The notes under the pieces were generated by a model. That model was given only the letters and a program-made list of their open reading frames with translations. It ran no database searches and had not been told where the DNA came from. From Acorus gramineus (taxonomy: Eukaryota > Streptophyta > Magnoliopsida > Acorales > Acoraceae), in NCBI GenBank assembly GCA_030737835.1, contig JAUJYN010000029.1, positions 1,352,871 through 1,416,870 on the forward strand: a stretch of 64,000 bases of DNA. Reading direction: 5' to 3'. Shown piece after piece: positions 1 through 12,382 of this stretch. Every line of letters begins with the position of its first letter. The stretch's first letter is position 1. The translations under genes and the position numbers were made by a program.

Positions 1-3000
1 GTAAATTTGCGTCGCATTCTGACTACTTTGTAGAAGTTATGCATTCCGATTGGTATTCGGATTTAATTTTGTTAATATCCAAGATGAAGAGGTTTAAATA
101 TGATTTTATCATGAGATGCTCAGTTTTGAGTTAGCTTTCATACAAAAGTGGAAGTGGATCAACTGGATTCATGTAGTAAAAGTTATGGGTATTTTTCCAA
201 GTATACCCCGAGGATGAGAAAATCCTGGCAGCAGCCTTGTTCGATGTTTAGCTCACATTTTGAAATAGCTGGAGGGGTTATTTGATCTGAGCATAAACAT
301 GAAAGTTGTAGATAATCTTCTTGGTTTTCCAATGGATTTTGAATTGTGCAATTCGGAGCTATATTGTGTAAGTTATGGCTGTTCTAGTGAAGCCCGTCCA
401 GAATTTCTGTTCACGGACGATTTGGTCCTGTGAACCGCACATTTGGCTATATAATGCCCTCCCCCCCAAATGTCTCTTCTCTCACTCTCTTTGGTCCAGC
501 CCTCTTGAGTGTGTTTGGTGGAGTTTTAGAAGGGGAAGATGATGGAGAAGTGCTAGGAAGAGCAAAGAAGAGAAGGTGTGTGCCATTGTTGTTGTCTCTT
601 CCCTCTCCTCCTCCTATAGCTCCCCCCCTCATGTTATCCATGGATCCCCCCTCCCCTCTGGTTCAGCAAGAAGAAGAGAAATGAAGGCTGAAGTGGTGGT
701 AGTGGTGGTGGTGGTCGAGGTGGTCATGGGCGTGCTTGCGAGCTCCCACATCTCCCCCTCCCCCCCCCCCCCACCTTCTCTTGGTAAGCTTTCCCCTCTT
801 CTTTTTCTGTTTTTTTTTCTGCACATTGGGTGTGTTGGGAGGTGGTGCATGCTAAGTGTTTGTGTTTTGGTTTGTGTGTGCTTGGTTGTTTGGGTGTAGG
901 GGTGTTGGCGTGCCCGTGTGCATGCTACCCTGTGTGTGCTGCCTGTGCCCAGCATGTCCTGTCTGCTGCCCTGCCAGCACCAGCACTCATGCCCAGCGGC
1001 TGTGCCCAGCATGCCCTGCAGCGTGCCCTGCCAGCGCCAGCGTCTGTGCCCAGCATGCTCTACGCCTGTGCCCAGCGCACCCAGCGACTGTGCCCAGTGC
1101 GTCCTGCGACGTTCCCTATGACTGTTCCCAGCGCGCCTTGTGACTGTGCCCAGCACGCCTTGCCCTGCCTATGCATCCCGAGTGCTACCCCGCGTGTGCG
1201 TGCCTCCCCCTGCATGCGTGCTGCCCCGCTTTCCCTGCTCACGTGCTGCCTCGCGATGCGCGACGACCCGGGTATCGGTGAGTGGTTCAATCCAACCCTT
1301 CGGGATGCGCTCGATGCACGTAGTCGTGCATCGCGTATCCATGGGGCTTATTTACACCCTAAATATGCTAGATATTTGCATGCTAGGCTTGTATAGCTAG
1401 TATATTGTGTAGAACCCCCTTTTCTACCCTATACTTGTCTATGTATCATATTCATGTGTAAATTATTATGTATGCATGCACCCTTCGTGTATGGGCATGT
1501 GTGATGTGTGTTTTCATGAATGTATAGAATAAGCATGCCTTAGGTAGTCCCTATGAGTAATACTACCATATTAATTGGAATATCCAGCATGATTAAGTCT
1601 TGGTTAATAACGAGCACATGCCTAATATTTCCTTGCGATAAGACTCGATGGTGTGGTGTAGTTGTTGCGCCCATGCTAATGGGGCAAAGCTATGACCAAC
1701 TTTAAGAGATGATGAGCTCTCTCTCGCCCTCTCCCTTTGTACGAACTGAGTAAGTAGATGCGATTTCCTACTCGACTCAGGTTCGTTTGGAATATTGGCA
1801 TGCACCTGTTAGTGCACGAGATCGTGCTTGACCCTTCCCTTTTAAGTTGGTGATATCGGAAGCATTTTAGGGTATACCTTGTATGCTTATATGCTTGTAT
1901 GAGGTATGCTTATATGCTTGCACGCTTGTATGCATATTATTTAGCCATGCATGATATGTATGTTGTATATGTATATTGTTAATGCTTTCTATCCATGTTA
2001 GGGAGTATCCCTATAATTAATTGATATGTTATCGTGCATGTAGTTCATGTACAAAACGAAGATATAATTATCCTATAATATATATGTGCGCATGTTAAAA
2101 CTAATTAGGCCTATCTAAAATAGGCGTGGGTACGACCCGCTGTCGGGATGTACCTCATTAGTTAGTGCGCGAGCGATGTAATCGCCCCTGCATCCGTGTG
2201 ATGCACTTGAATGGAATTCAGGAGAATTCATTTGTTGTATCGGTTTTGTTAAACCGGTGGCTATGGCATTAAGTTAGGCCTACCCGTGCGAGGCGCGTAT
2301 ATGAACCGCCTGTTGGGTTATATGCCTTGGGCTTATTTCTGCGTGAGAGCAGAGGTAACCCCTCGCGTCCGAGCGACGCACCCGTGTGGGAGTACAAGAG
2401 TATTCGATATCATCGATATGTGATTATCGAGCATAGCCCATAGGGTTTGCTTTGCGAACGTGGGGTGCTTCCTCCCGACATCGTCGTGCATCGAAACACC
2501 CCAGCGTCGAAGCTGTCCTGTTTGGGTGCCACCACTTGTAGGTGCTACCAATGCGTATCGCGGTACACATCTAGCAGATGTACCGATCGTGGAAGGCTGA
2601 TAGGTAGAGGCTACGCGGGAGAGGGCTACTGGATGATATTGCGAGCGTGGAATCGTTCTCCCCTTCTTCGGATCCGCGTTGAAGCTACCTAACGTTAAAG
2701 CTGTCTTGATAGAGGGCTCCCACCTATAAGTACTACCGATGCGTTCGACAGATGTACTGATCATGGGAGTATACAAGGTAGAGACTACTCGGGAGAGGGC
2801 TACCGGATGACGAAGGGTGTAGAACAAAAAGGTTTTCTTCCAACAGTCCTATGTCACCCTTAGGGGTGAGGGTGAGGATGAGGTGAAGTCACGTCTCCGC
2901 GTGACCCATTTGTTTTCATCCGTTCCCATAGTTGTTGGGTCCGGTTACGTATCGATGTTCAAAGACATCGTTGAGAAGTTATTTTGATGTAGATGATCCA

Positions 3001-6000
3001 GTAGTGTTGTGTAGACCAGTAATTCCGCGTCTCTTTGACCAACGGTATGGTCTCTCCCCAAGAGTCCCAAGAGTCTCCCTCCGGGAGTGAGGGTGAGGGT
3101 GTAATAGCCCAGACCCTCTTATGCCGAATTATGCTAATATTTACGTGTTTGGATTGCAAAATAGGATAATTTTATGTTATTAAGCTTTTGGTCCTTATTA
3201 TTCTTGAAGCCTTGCATTTGGTTACATTTTCAGAAAGCACCTTCGAGGCATAATTGGGTTTTGTGCTAAACATATGAAGTCTTCATTTTTGAGTTATCTC
3301 TCATATAAAATTAGTTTGGTGTCATTTGGAGCTATATTAGAAAAGTTATGGCTGTTTTACCGTTTCTGCCCGTAGAAGAAGAAATCGCGAGGTCTTCTGT
3401 TCGTCGTTATTTTTAATATAGTTGGAGGCTTCTTTTGATCTTGGCCTAGACATAGAAGTTGTAGATATTTTCGTTACCTTTCCAACAGAAGTTGAATCAT
3501 TTGAAGTGGACTTTCCTACGAGAAGTTATGGCGGTTAGAGTTGAGGCTGCGCAGAATTCTAAAGGAGGGCACTTTCGTCATTTGGCGGAATCTAAAGTTT
3601 TAAATAATTGGTGAGTCGGTGGAGGTGGCGTGGGTGATATGTGTGAGAGAGAGAGTCGCCCGAGACTCAATTGAAGGGAAAATAAAAAGGGGAAAAATTG
3701 GGAAAAATTAGGAAAAGCTTCGTGGAATATTTTTCGTGCTATACTGGGTAAGGATTCTTGTTCTTTTCATCGTTATTCTTCATCTAGGGTTGTTCTATTT
3801 TAGTTCTAAATTAAAAATTATGATTTGGGACTGAAATATGAATTTGTTCTTGGGGCTGGGTAAATAAGAATTGGAGAGTTATTTTGATTGCGTTAACTTA
3901 GGGTTTGTATTTAGGACATCGGATTTGATTTGGGGGAAACTGAGAATTGATTATTGGGATTATATGTTAGTATCTGATTGAGATTATATTTTTATCAGTG
4001 GATTTCCTCTCTGCCTGTTTTAAGAGTTGGAATAGGGTGAGTCCAGTTGAGGTGGTGAATTGCGAGGTAAGTAACCCGATCGATATTTGTTTGTCCTACA
4101 TTCCATTCCACGTGGTATTGTTATAAGTGACCCAATATTTGTGTTTGTTATTTCCAATTCCGCGCTTCATTGTTGTTTCTTATCATCTCTGATATTGTTT
4201 GAGATTCAAAACTGTTTTGATCCCTATTTATTCGTGAAACTAACTATTGTCGGTTACTATACTATATTGTTGAGACCCAGAATTATTCATGTCACCTTTA
4301 TTAATTAGAATTGTTTCTCATTGAGGCTTGCTTCATATTTATCCACTATAATTCAGTTATCATTCGAGAGTGTGGTTTATATTATCCCAGTTCAGATTAG
4401 TCCTTGAAGTGTCATTATTGAGGTTTGCTTCGTGATTCATCATCATTATCTAATCGTTGTCATTTATCATTGTTCTAGACAGTTTTCGAGAGTTCTAAAT
4501 CTATAGTTGATTTGTGAGCCTTCCTTTGATCATGATGTATCCATCCCAGTGTCTTGCCATTGATCTATGATCTGCATGGTCGTGCTGTCCGACCATGAAG
4601 CCTTGTACTGTGTTTGTTTCATTGCTTTTATATTACCTCTTGAATTCGTATTCTTGGAGTTGGATGACCATAGACCTTACAGTGAGGGTTGAGGATTACC
4701 TCCCCAGCGCGCATGAGTACGTACGGTCCAGCGAGGGGGACTTGAGAATACCCTGCCGTGCCTGGACGTTCCGAGGGCCAGGTAGCGATTCCGCGGTGGA
4801 CGTTCCGAGGGCCACACGCGAGAGGTATAGATGTGGACATCCCGGACATAGGGGCCGAGATGGGGTCATGTAGATGGTCTATCCGGCGCTTCGGTCATTC
4901 AGGAGCCAGAGTTGTGATTCCCTTATCATTCTTGTAGAATTGTGACATCTCGAGTGCCATCAATGAGTTAATTGACCTTCTTTGCTTGATGGGTGATTTC
5001 AGAGTATGTGCCTTCAGTCCAGTGGTGTTGCTTCTTGATGATATTTATTGGTCCTATCACTTGTGATGTGTTCGTTTGAGCTATTCATTCCTATTTTTAT
5101 ATATCAGCAATGTTATTGTTCTCCACTGATGATCATAGAGTGCTTTCATGTGTTATTATGCTTTGACCTGATGTTGACTAAGCTTGACTTTGATGTCATC
5201 CTTGTTTTCCTTATGCGTGGAATGTCTGGGTTACTTACTGAGCATCTTTCGCTCATTCTATTCTATTTTCCTATTTTTGCAGAGTAGAGGCGGGGGTTCC
5301 TGGGCGTTGACTTTGTCTTCTTTTGGGGGTCACGTCCAATTGGTGATAGGTACATATATATAGATATGGATATTGTTGATGTTTTGGATCTGTATATGAT
5401 TATTTTTGGTAGAGGCTGGTCTAGTGAACCATGCCTATGTTAAAATGCTCTATATATATGGATGACTGTATATGAGGTGTGTTAGATGCTCTGTTGACTG
5501 CTTAAACTTTCCTGGGTGAGTTTATATAGGTGATTATATATTTCTTGATGATTATATGTTATCCCAGGGTTGTTACCAGATGAGTTTATATAGGGTGGTT
5601 ATTTCGATGTTTTTTTTTATAAAAGAAATGGTGAGTTTTGAGGCACGTGGCGTGCACGTGTCGAGGGTTTGGGACACGGGCCGTCACATGGGGTGATGTT
5701 GGTCGCGCCGCCGCGTGACCTTGTTATCCATTGGGTTTCCACCCACATTTTCCTTGAAAGGAAATTGCCTTAACATTGAACTATTGTAATAGTGATAGGT
5801 TTCCTGCCACTCACTGAGCTTGTAGCTCACCCCTCGCATACTATTTCTTTTCTGGGTCACTGTTGAGCGTGGAGTTGGAGCATCCCTGTTGCGTGGTCTT
5901 ATGGGTGTGGAATGATCTGTCCGGTGGGTGGCGAGTGCGAGGCTGTCAGCAATCCTAGAGTCATTTTATGGATTGTAAATTGTGTATGTGGCACAGGTTG

Positions 6001-6240
6001 TATTTTATTTGTACTAGACTTGGCTCTCACAGGACAATGATTGTGTATTCAAATCTGTAATAATGTTTTTGGTTTACAGACATTATTCATATCTTATGCT
6101 TCCGCTTTTCAGTCAGTTATCATTTATCTTTGCCTTGCCACCTTGTGTTTTGTTGTTGGAGTCTTTGTTGACCTCAGGTATTGATAACTGATACTTTATA
6201 TATTGCCGCGTCTCGGAGACGGCCGTCCTGGGGCATGACA
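1..6240 (+). mobile_element. A0: family A long LTR, 5' tip outside the window, split by S1
   Basis: The sequence aligns by eye along its length with the LTRs at 45692-49196 and 51931-55377. It begins a few tens of bases inside the LTR start and ends with GGGGCATGACA at 6240, the family terminus (usually GGGGCGTGACA). Without the nested S1 it is about 3.65 kb. Visible parts: a TATA-like TATATAA at 448-454, GT-rich and GGTGGT-rich leader, a splice-donor-like GGTAAG at 783-788, a Cys/Pro-coding GC-rich stretch (900-1250), repeated ~95 bp modules around 2500-2800, GTGAGG repeats near 3090, and the standard 3' tail from 5689. It is followed at 6240 directly by Tat RT sequence with no primer-binding site. 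It is therefore either a solo LTR or the 3' LTR of an element inserted into T1 pol. The open frames inside it are low-complexity and not credible genes. Confidence 0.85.
3100..5688 (+). mobile_element. S1: solo LTR of an unrelated LTR family, inserted in A0
   Basis: A 2,589 bp block begins TGTAATAGCCC and ends GGGCCGTCACA, the TG...CA termini of an LTR. It interrupts the A-type LTR between its GTGAGG repeats and the GGTCGCGCC segment that follows them in every other copy. Removing it and one flanking 5-mer restores the uninterrupted order. The flanks GAGGG (3095-3099) and TGGGG (5689-5693) could be a diverged target duplication, with two mismatches. I see no coding domains, PBS or PPT inside, which fits a solo LTR. 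It holds a short direct repeat, GGACGTTCCGAGGGCCA, near 4764-4815. Orientation is not certain; plus is assumed. Confidence 0.7.
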
Positions 6241-6620
6241 CTTGCGTTCTTTAACCCGAACGGAATCACTTTATAGCAATAAATGCCCATAGGGGTTATG
6301 AACACTGTCCTCTCATGGTCGGGCTCATGCATTGGGATCTGGTGGTAGTGTGAATAAGCATCCATAAAACTCATTAGTTCATTACCCGATGAGGAGTCCA
6401 CCAGTTAGTCGATCTTCGGAAGTGGGAAGCTGTCCTTCATACATGCGCTGTTCAGGTCGGTGAAGTCCACGTAGACCCGCCACTTCGTATTCTTCTTTGG
6501 AACCACCACAGTGTTGGCCAGCCACTCGGGGTGTCGCACTTCACGTATGAACCTTGCGGGCAGGAGTTTATTCACTTTGTTACGCACCGCCTCGGCGTGT
6601 GTGGTGGCTATTCGTTGCTG
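6241..6620 (-). pseudogene. T1 reverse transcriptase, N-terminal fragment
   Basis: Two minus-strand frames (6587-6405 and 6401-6241) are in the same register and separated by one in-frame stop. Recognisable RT text is FIREVRHPEWLANTVVVPKK, then VYVDFTDLNSACMKDSFPLP, then SFMDAYSHYHQIPM, then YCYKVIPFGLKNAS. These are the fingers/palm motifs of Tat-type RT up to the PFGLKNA motif, where the A0 LTR begins. The catalytic YxDD block, RNase H and integrase would lie to the left, outside the window or deleted. It is non-functional: truncated and with a stop. Confidence 0.85.
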
Positions 6621-6920
6621 CTTCTGTTAGACTGGATGGATGATCGGCGAGATGGATAGCCGATGGCATGCCACCTCAGGATCATTTCCCGGCATGTCTT
6701 GAGGCTTCCAGGCGAAGATGTCCCTGTTCTCGATGAGGAGGTTGAGTATTGCCTTTCTCTCTTCTACGGAGAGTAAACTCCCAACGAGAAAGTATTTCTC
6801 AGGGTCAAAAGGGCCTATCAGGACCTTCTTGAGGTCTTCAAGGACCCTGTCTTCGGGACTGGGTTGGCGCTAATCGGCCTTGACTCGATTCTGCAGTAAT
6901 TGCTACCTTTTTGGATGAAT

Positions 6921-7547
6921 TTATCCATCCTCAGGCTGCTCCTTGAAGTCTGGTAGGGTCGACTTCCCTGCCATCGCCACCATGTAGCACCGTTTCGTGG
7001 CAACTTGGTCTCCTTGAATTTCCATTATTCTCTCGGCCGTGGGGAAACGGAGCCGTTGATGGTACATAGACGGAATCGCCTTCATCGCCGCCAGCCAGGT
7101 GCGTCCGATGATGGTGTTGTATGGAGACAGGAGGTCCATGATAATTAACTCCGTCATAGTGGTCTGATTCTTTGCTTGAACCGGCAGTGTGATTCGTCCA
7201 GCTGGGACGACTCGTGCTCCGTTGAATGCAACCAGAGGGTCCTTCGTGGGAGTGAGGTCAGCGGCTTTTAACCCCATCCGAAAAAAGGGTTTCATGAAGA
7301 GGATGTCAGCCGAGCTTCCTGTATCAACGAGAATTCTCTTAACGTCAAAATTAGAGATACGCAAGGTGATTACCAATGCGTCTGAGTGTGGGGCTTGGAC
7401 TCCTTCCAGGTCGACGTCAGAGAAAGTGATGGCTCCTTCATCACCGCATCTTTGTCTTTTTACGACCAATTTCGGCTCCTGGTCAATCTGCATCATTTCG
7501 AAGGTGACCTGCATCTTCCTCAAATCTCGACGGGCACTTTTTGGCAA
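6921..7547 (-). pseudogene. T1 aspartic protease segment of the Tat polyprotein
   Basis: A 208-codon open frame on the minus strand. The catalytic motif LVDTGSSADILF is at about residues 74-85, preceded by the usual HSDALVITLRISNFDVKRI segment. It is followed by the flap/dimer region with SPYNTIIGRTWL near residues 143-154, a standard Tat protease ending. The product would be the retroelement protease that processes gag-pol. It overlaps the zinc-finger frame (7795-7520) in another register, so a frameshift separates gag from PR in this copy. The protease itself shows no internal stop, but the element is broken on both sides. Confidence 0.88.
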
Positions 7548-8773
7548 GACGTAATGCAGTACATCTCCAAAATGACGTCAATGACCCCTGCTGATGTATT
7601 AGGGTCAATGTTTGTCACACGCCGCTCACCGGAAGCTGGGGCCTTCTCGATAGGAACATATTCCTTCAAGCGTCCCTTTTGGAACTGGGTCTCCAAGAAG
7701 CCCCGGAGGATACGGCATTGGTCGGTAGTATGGCCCACGCTCTTGTGGTAGTCACAGCGGAGAGCTTGGTCCCGCTTTGATTCGTCGCTCCTCATAGGTG
7801 CAGGCCATCAGAACCACGGCTCCCCCTGGATTTTAGATAGGATCTGTGACGGAGGGATCTTGAAGAACATCCCTCATCCTTCTCGTACCTCATTTGTTAA
7901 GGCACCAAGCCTCTTGCCCTTCTCGCCCTGCTGGTCCTTCTTATGTGGCTCCTGTGGACATTTTACTGCTGGTGACGGGGTGGCAACCGTTGGTGGAGAC
8001 CGAGATGCAGCCATCGCCTACTTAAGGGTCCTCGATTCTTCTTCCACCTTGGCGTACTTTTCAGCACGCCCCATCAAATCACGCAAGTCGGACGGGGTAA
8101 ACTTGATAAGCGATTCCTTGAGGCCGTTTTTGGATGGCAAGCCGTTCCGGAGAGCCATTATTGCAGCGTCCTCATTGCAGTCTTTCACTTCGAATTTAAG
8201 GATGCGGAAGCGATTGACAAACTACCGAATTGTCTCTCCTCACAACATTTGGATCTTCATGAGATCGCCAAGGTCCTTCTTCCTCCGCCGACTACAGATG
8301 AAGTGTCGAGCTCCTCGAAAGTTCTAATTGTCGTAGAGGGAAGGAGGTGGAACCATGTCAAAGCTGCCCCTTCCTGGCTGGAAGGGAAGAGGCGGCGCAT
8401 AAGCCCAACATAGAGATCATACAATGCTATCGAATGTCAGAACGCCAAGATATGATCATAGGGATCCATCGTGCCATTGTACAGCTTGAATTTGGGCTGG
8501 ACGAACTTTCGGGGAAGTCATTCTCTGAGAATCTCTGTGCAAAACAAGGAGGCGAATCCCCGTATTGCGTGCTCCACCATCTCGTGATTCGGATTGGGCC
8601 GTACCTCAGAGCGCAAAGCGTAACATGGCTGCGCGACCGCCGCTCCCCAGCTCGATGGCGGGGTGGGGAATCATACTGACGCCCTTTCAAAACCTCTCGT
8701 AAGGCCGATCACCCTTGGTGTGTTTTCCTCCAAGAGGCCTCCCGTCCCGCGGAGCGTTCTCCATGTGGTGAGC
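7520..8773 (-). pseudogene. T1 gag core and zinc finger, several frame breaks
   Basis: On the minus strand the region 8690-7800 reads, over several frames, as Tat-type gag. Fragments such as KLYNGTMDPYDHI, EGAALTWFHLLP, NGLPSKNGLKESL and FTPSDLRDLMGRAEKYAKVEEE match the capsid-like retrotransposon gag domain. It ends in a CX2HX4HX4C finger (CDYHKSVGHTTDQC, near 7755-7714). Several stops and frameshifts interrupt it. It is cut at 8773 by A1, and its N-terminal part continues at 38344-38751. Gag would form the virus-like particle and bind RNA; this copy cannot make an intact one. Confidence 0.8.
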
Positions 8774-11700
8774 TGTTATGCCTGTGTCATTTGGAGCCAT
8801 TTCGATTATGCCTTGGTCACATCTGGGTCATTCAGGGCCTTTTTCTTTTTCGATCGGAGTCGCTAAAATTTTGGCTTTTAGCTACCTGCGGGAGGTGGAG
8901 TACTCTGATTGGAAATCTAACTACATATTATGGGTCCTGATACTGTTTCGTACTACCCATAAAAATTTTATCAAATTTCAGTAACGTTTTGAAAAATATG
9001 CAGTTCCGAACCGTATCCGGGTTTTGAGAGTTTCTGGTTGGTCGAATAGTGTGAGATATTTTGAGGATGTGGTGACCTTTGGTAACCTTACCCCCACCTT
9101 GCTTAGTGGTCAAGAAACCTTTGGTCTTTTGGTATGTATGTGGGTGAGCCTAACCCTAATCTCACCACCCCCCATATGGTCACCCTAGACACTATTTAGG
9201 CATGAAAATGACCTTTTTGCCCTTTCTCTCTCTCCCCCTCTCTCCCATTTCGTGGAACACCTTCTCTCCCTCTCTTGGTCTCTTTTTTTCTCCTCTTTGT
9301 GTGTGAAGGAGGAGGAAGAAGCAATTGAAGGAAAAGATGAAGAAGAAGCACAAGAAAGAGTGAGAAAGGGTGAGTATGTGTTGTTGTTGTTGTTTCTCTT
9401 CTCTCTATCCCCTTCTCATGCCCCTTTGCACCCCTATTTTCTGCCATGAAGGGCTTAAGGAGATGCTGATGAGGTGGTGGTAGTGGTGGTGGTGGTTGAG
9501 GTGGTCGTGGGTGTGTCGAGAACCCCGCATCTCCCCATTTCCCTCCCCCTGTTTTGGTAAGGCAACACTCTGTATTTTAAAGATCTCAGTGAATCTAGTA
9601 TTTAGAGGCACATTTTTAGGATTATGTCTGTATATGATATGATCATCTATGTGTCTAGTTGTTATATATGAAATTTGGGGTCATTATGATATCTGTGGTG
9701 TAAGTTAGAACCAGTTTTGCATGGCCTGTCCAGATTCGCGTAGGAATTGATCTGTTTCAGGAAGTGATTTATTTCGGGCTTGTAGAAGCCAAATTAGGTT
9801 CTATTGTCTGAATGGCTTATGATCCCAGCATATTAGAGAATGTGCATGTTTTATTTCATAATTTGTGGAAGTGTATTGGGTGCTGTGGAGATCAATTAGT
9901 AGGGCTGGTTGCAGCAGGTTTGGCAGTTTTGCTCGGTTATGTGTCAAGGAGTTGTTTGCATGTGTCTTGGGTGATAATATGGAAGTATCAGGGGTTAGGG
10001 TCTTCATGAAGTAGGCTTATATGTGTGATAGGAGGTTCCATATTTTAATTGTGGATCATTGGTTGCTTTTTGCAGATCCCGTTGACCGGACGCGCGGTGA
10101 TCCGGGTATCGGTGAGTGGTTTGATCCAATCCCCCCCCCCTCGAGATGCGCTCGATGCGCGTAGTCGTGCGTCGCGCATCGATGGGGCATCCTAGCTATA
10201 CTACTTGTGTAGACAAGTAATATGGCAATGCTTAAATTATAATATGTTAGATATCCTGCATGCTAGGCTTATATTGCATGTATTGTATCCATGCATGAAT
10301 GATTGCATCGCATGCGCCCCTCTAGTATGGGCATGCATTTCTGTAATGTGTACGGATGTATAGAATAGGGCATGCCTTAGGTAGTATTGTAATACTACTC
10401 CCACCATATTAATTGGAATATCCAGCATGATTAAGTCTGGGTTAATAACGAGCACCTGCCTAATATTCCCTTGCGATAAGACTCGAGGGCGTGGTGTAGT
10501 TGTTGCGCCCATGCTAATGGGGCAAAGCTATGACCAACTTCATGAGATGATGATCTCTCTCGCCCTCTCCCTCTGCACGAACTGAGTAAGTAGATGAGAT
10601 TTCCTACTCGACTCAGGTTCATTTGGAATATTGGCATGCACATGTTAGTGCGCGAGATCGCGCTTGACCCTTCCCTTTTAATTTTGTGATAACCAACGCA
10701 TGCTTAAGTTATGCCTTTTGTGCTTATATGATTAATGGCCATACCTTGTATGCATGTTGTTTATGATGTAAATCCATGTTAGGGGTTACCCTTATAATCA
10801 ATTGTTAGATGATCATGCATATGGTTCATGCACATAGCTATGATATGATTCTCCTGTTATATATACGCACATGTTAAAACTAAATAGGCCTATCTGAAAT
10901 AGGCATGGGTACGACCCGTCGTTGGGATGTACCTCATTAGTTAGTGTGCGAGCGATGTAATTGCCCCTGCGTCCATGGGATGCACTTGAATGGAATTCAG
11001 GAGAATTCATTTGTTGTATCAGTTTTATTAAACCGGTATCTTGGGCATTAAGTCGGCGATTAACGAGAGTAGTTGTTTTTCCATTGGGTTTGCTTTGCGA
11101 ACATGGAGTGTTTCCTTCCAATGTCGTCCGTGTTGAAGCAGGCCAGGTTAAAGCTATCCTAACAGAGGGCTCCCATCCGTAGGTACCACCGTATGCGTTC
11201 GGAAGCGTACTGATCATGGGAGTGTACCAGGTAGCGACTACCCGGGAGAGGGCTAACGAATGATATTACGAGCGTGAAATCGTTTTCCCCTTCGTTGCAT
11301 CCGATATAAAAACTTCCCGGCGTTGGGAAAGCTGTCCTGACAGAGGGCTCCCATCCGTAGGTACCACCGATGCGTTCGGAAGCGTACTGATCGTGGGAGT
11401 ATACCAGGTAGAGGCTACCCGGGGAAAGGGCTACCGGTGGACCAAGGGTGTAGAGCAGTCTAATCTCTTCCAAAAGTCCTATGTCCCCTCTAAAGGGTGA
11501 GGGTGAGGATGAGGTGAAGACACGTCGTCGCGTGACCCATTCGTTGTTCGTCCGTTCCCATAGTTGTTGGGTCCGGTTGTGTATCAATGTTCAAAGACAT
11601 CGTTGGGCAGTTATCTCGATGTAGATGATCCAGTAGTGTTGTGTAGACCAGTAATTCCGCGTCTCTTCGACCAATGGTATGGTCTCTCCTCAAAAGTCCC

Positions 11701-12382
11701 AAGAGTCTCCCTCCGGGAGTGAGGGTGAGGGTGAGGTTAGTGATCCAATAGTGTTGTGTAGATCAGTAATTCCGCGTCTCTTCGACCAACGATATGGTCT
11801 CTCCCCAAAAGTCCGAAGAGTCTTCCTCCGGGAGTGAGGGTGAGGGTGAGGTTGGTCGCGCCGCTGCGTGACCTTGTTATCCATTGGGTTTTCACCCATG
11901 TTTTCCTTGGAAGGAAATTACCTTAACATTGAACTGTTGTAATGGTGATTGGTTTCCAACCACTCGTTGAGCTTGTAGCTCACCCCTCGCATATTGTTTT
12001 ATTTTCAGGGGCAGTATTGGGCGTGGAGCTGGAGCTTCCCTGTGGCGTGGTCTTATGGCCGTGGAGCGTTCTTCCGACTGGTGGCGAGTGCGAGGCTGTC
12101 AGCAGTCCTAAAGTCATATTATGTATTGTAATCGTGCATGTGGCACAGGTTGTATTTTATTTGGACTAGACTTGGCTCTCACAGGACAGTGATTGTGTAT
12201 TCGAGTATGTAATAATGCTTTTGGTTTACAGACATTGTTGATATCTTATGCTTCCACTTTTTAGTCAGTTATCATTTATCTTTGCTTTGCCACCTTGTGT
12301 GTTATTGTTGGAGTCTTTGTTGACCTCAGGTATTGATAGTTGATAGCTGATACTTCATTATTGCCACGTCTCGGGGACGGTC
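8774..12382 (+). repeat. A1 5' LTR (last ~16 bp missing)
   Basis: The start TGTTATGCCTGTGTC equals the start of the 3' LTR at 28670. The two LTRs run in parallel through a TC-rich leader, a GGTGGT repeat, an intron-like segment 9557-10075 (GGTAAGG donor, TTTTGCAG acceptor), two ~95 bp modules near 11150 and 11330, GTGAGG repeats and the 3' tail. The LTR breaks off at GGGGACGGTC (12382), where the minus-strand Tekay LTR of E1 begins. The last ~16 bp and the PBS are missing here. Length 3,609 bp. The small frames inside it are low complexity or antisense to repeats. Confidence 0.88.

Noticed and set aside
629..1400. Cys/Pro- and Ala-rich frames at the start of the window (107-188 codons) that could pass for secreted proteins.
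   Set aside because: They fall in the leader and GC-rich segment of the A0 LTR, overlap in four frames, and are not kept in other copies of the LTR.
2333..2827. Recurrent frames rich in SLYLVYSHDQY/GSPLSGQL text (also 11159-11587, 20281-20697, 25372-25746, 37033-37497, 48077-48598, 54259-54780).
   Set aside because: They are translations of the repeated ~95 bp LTR module, found in sense or antisense according to LTR orientation, with no start, domain or conserved length.
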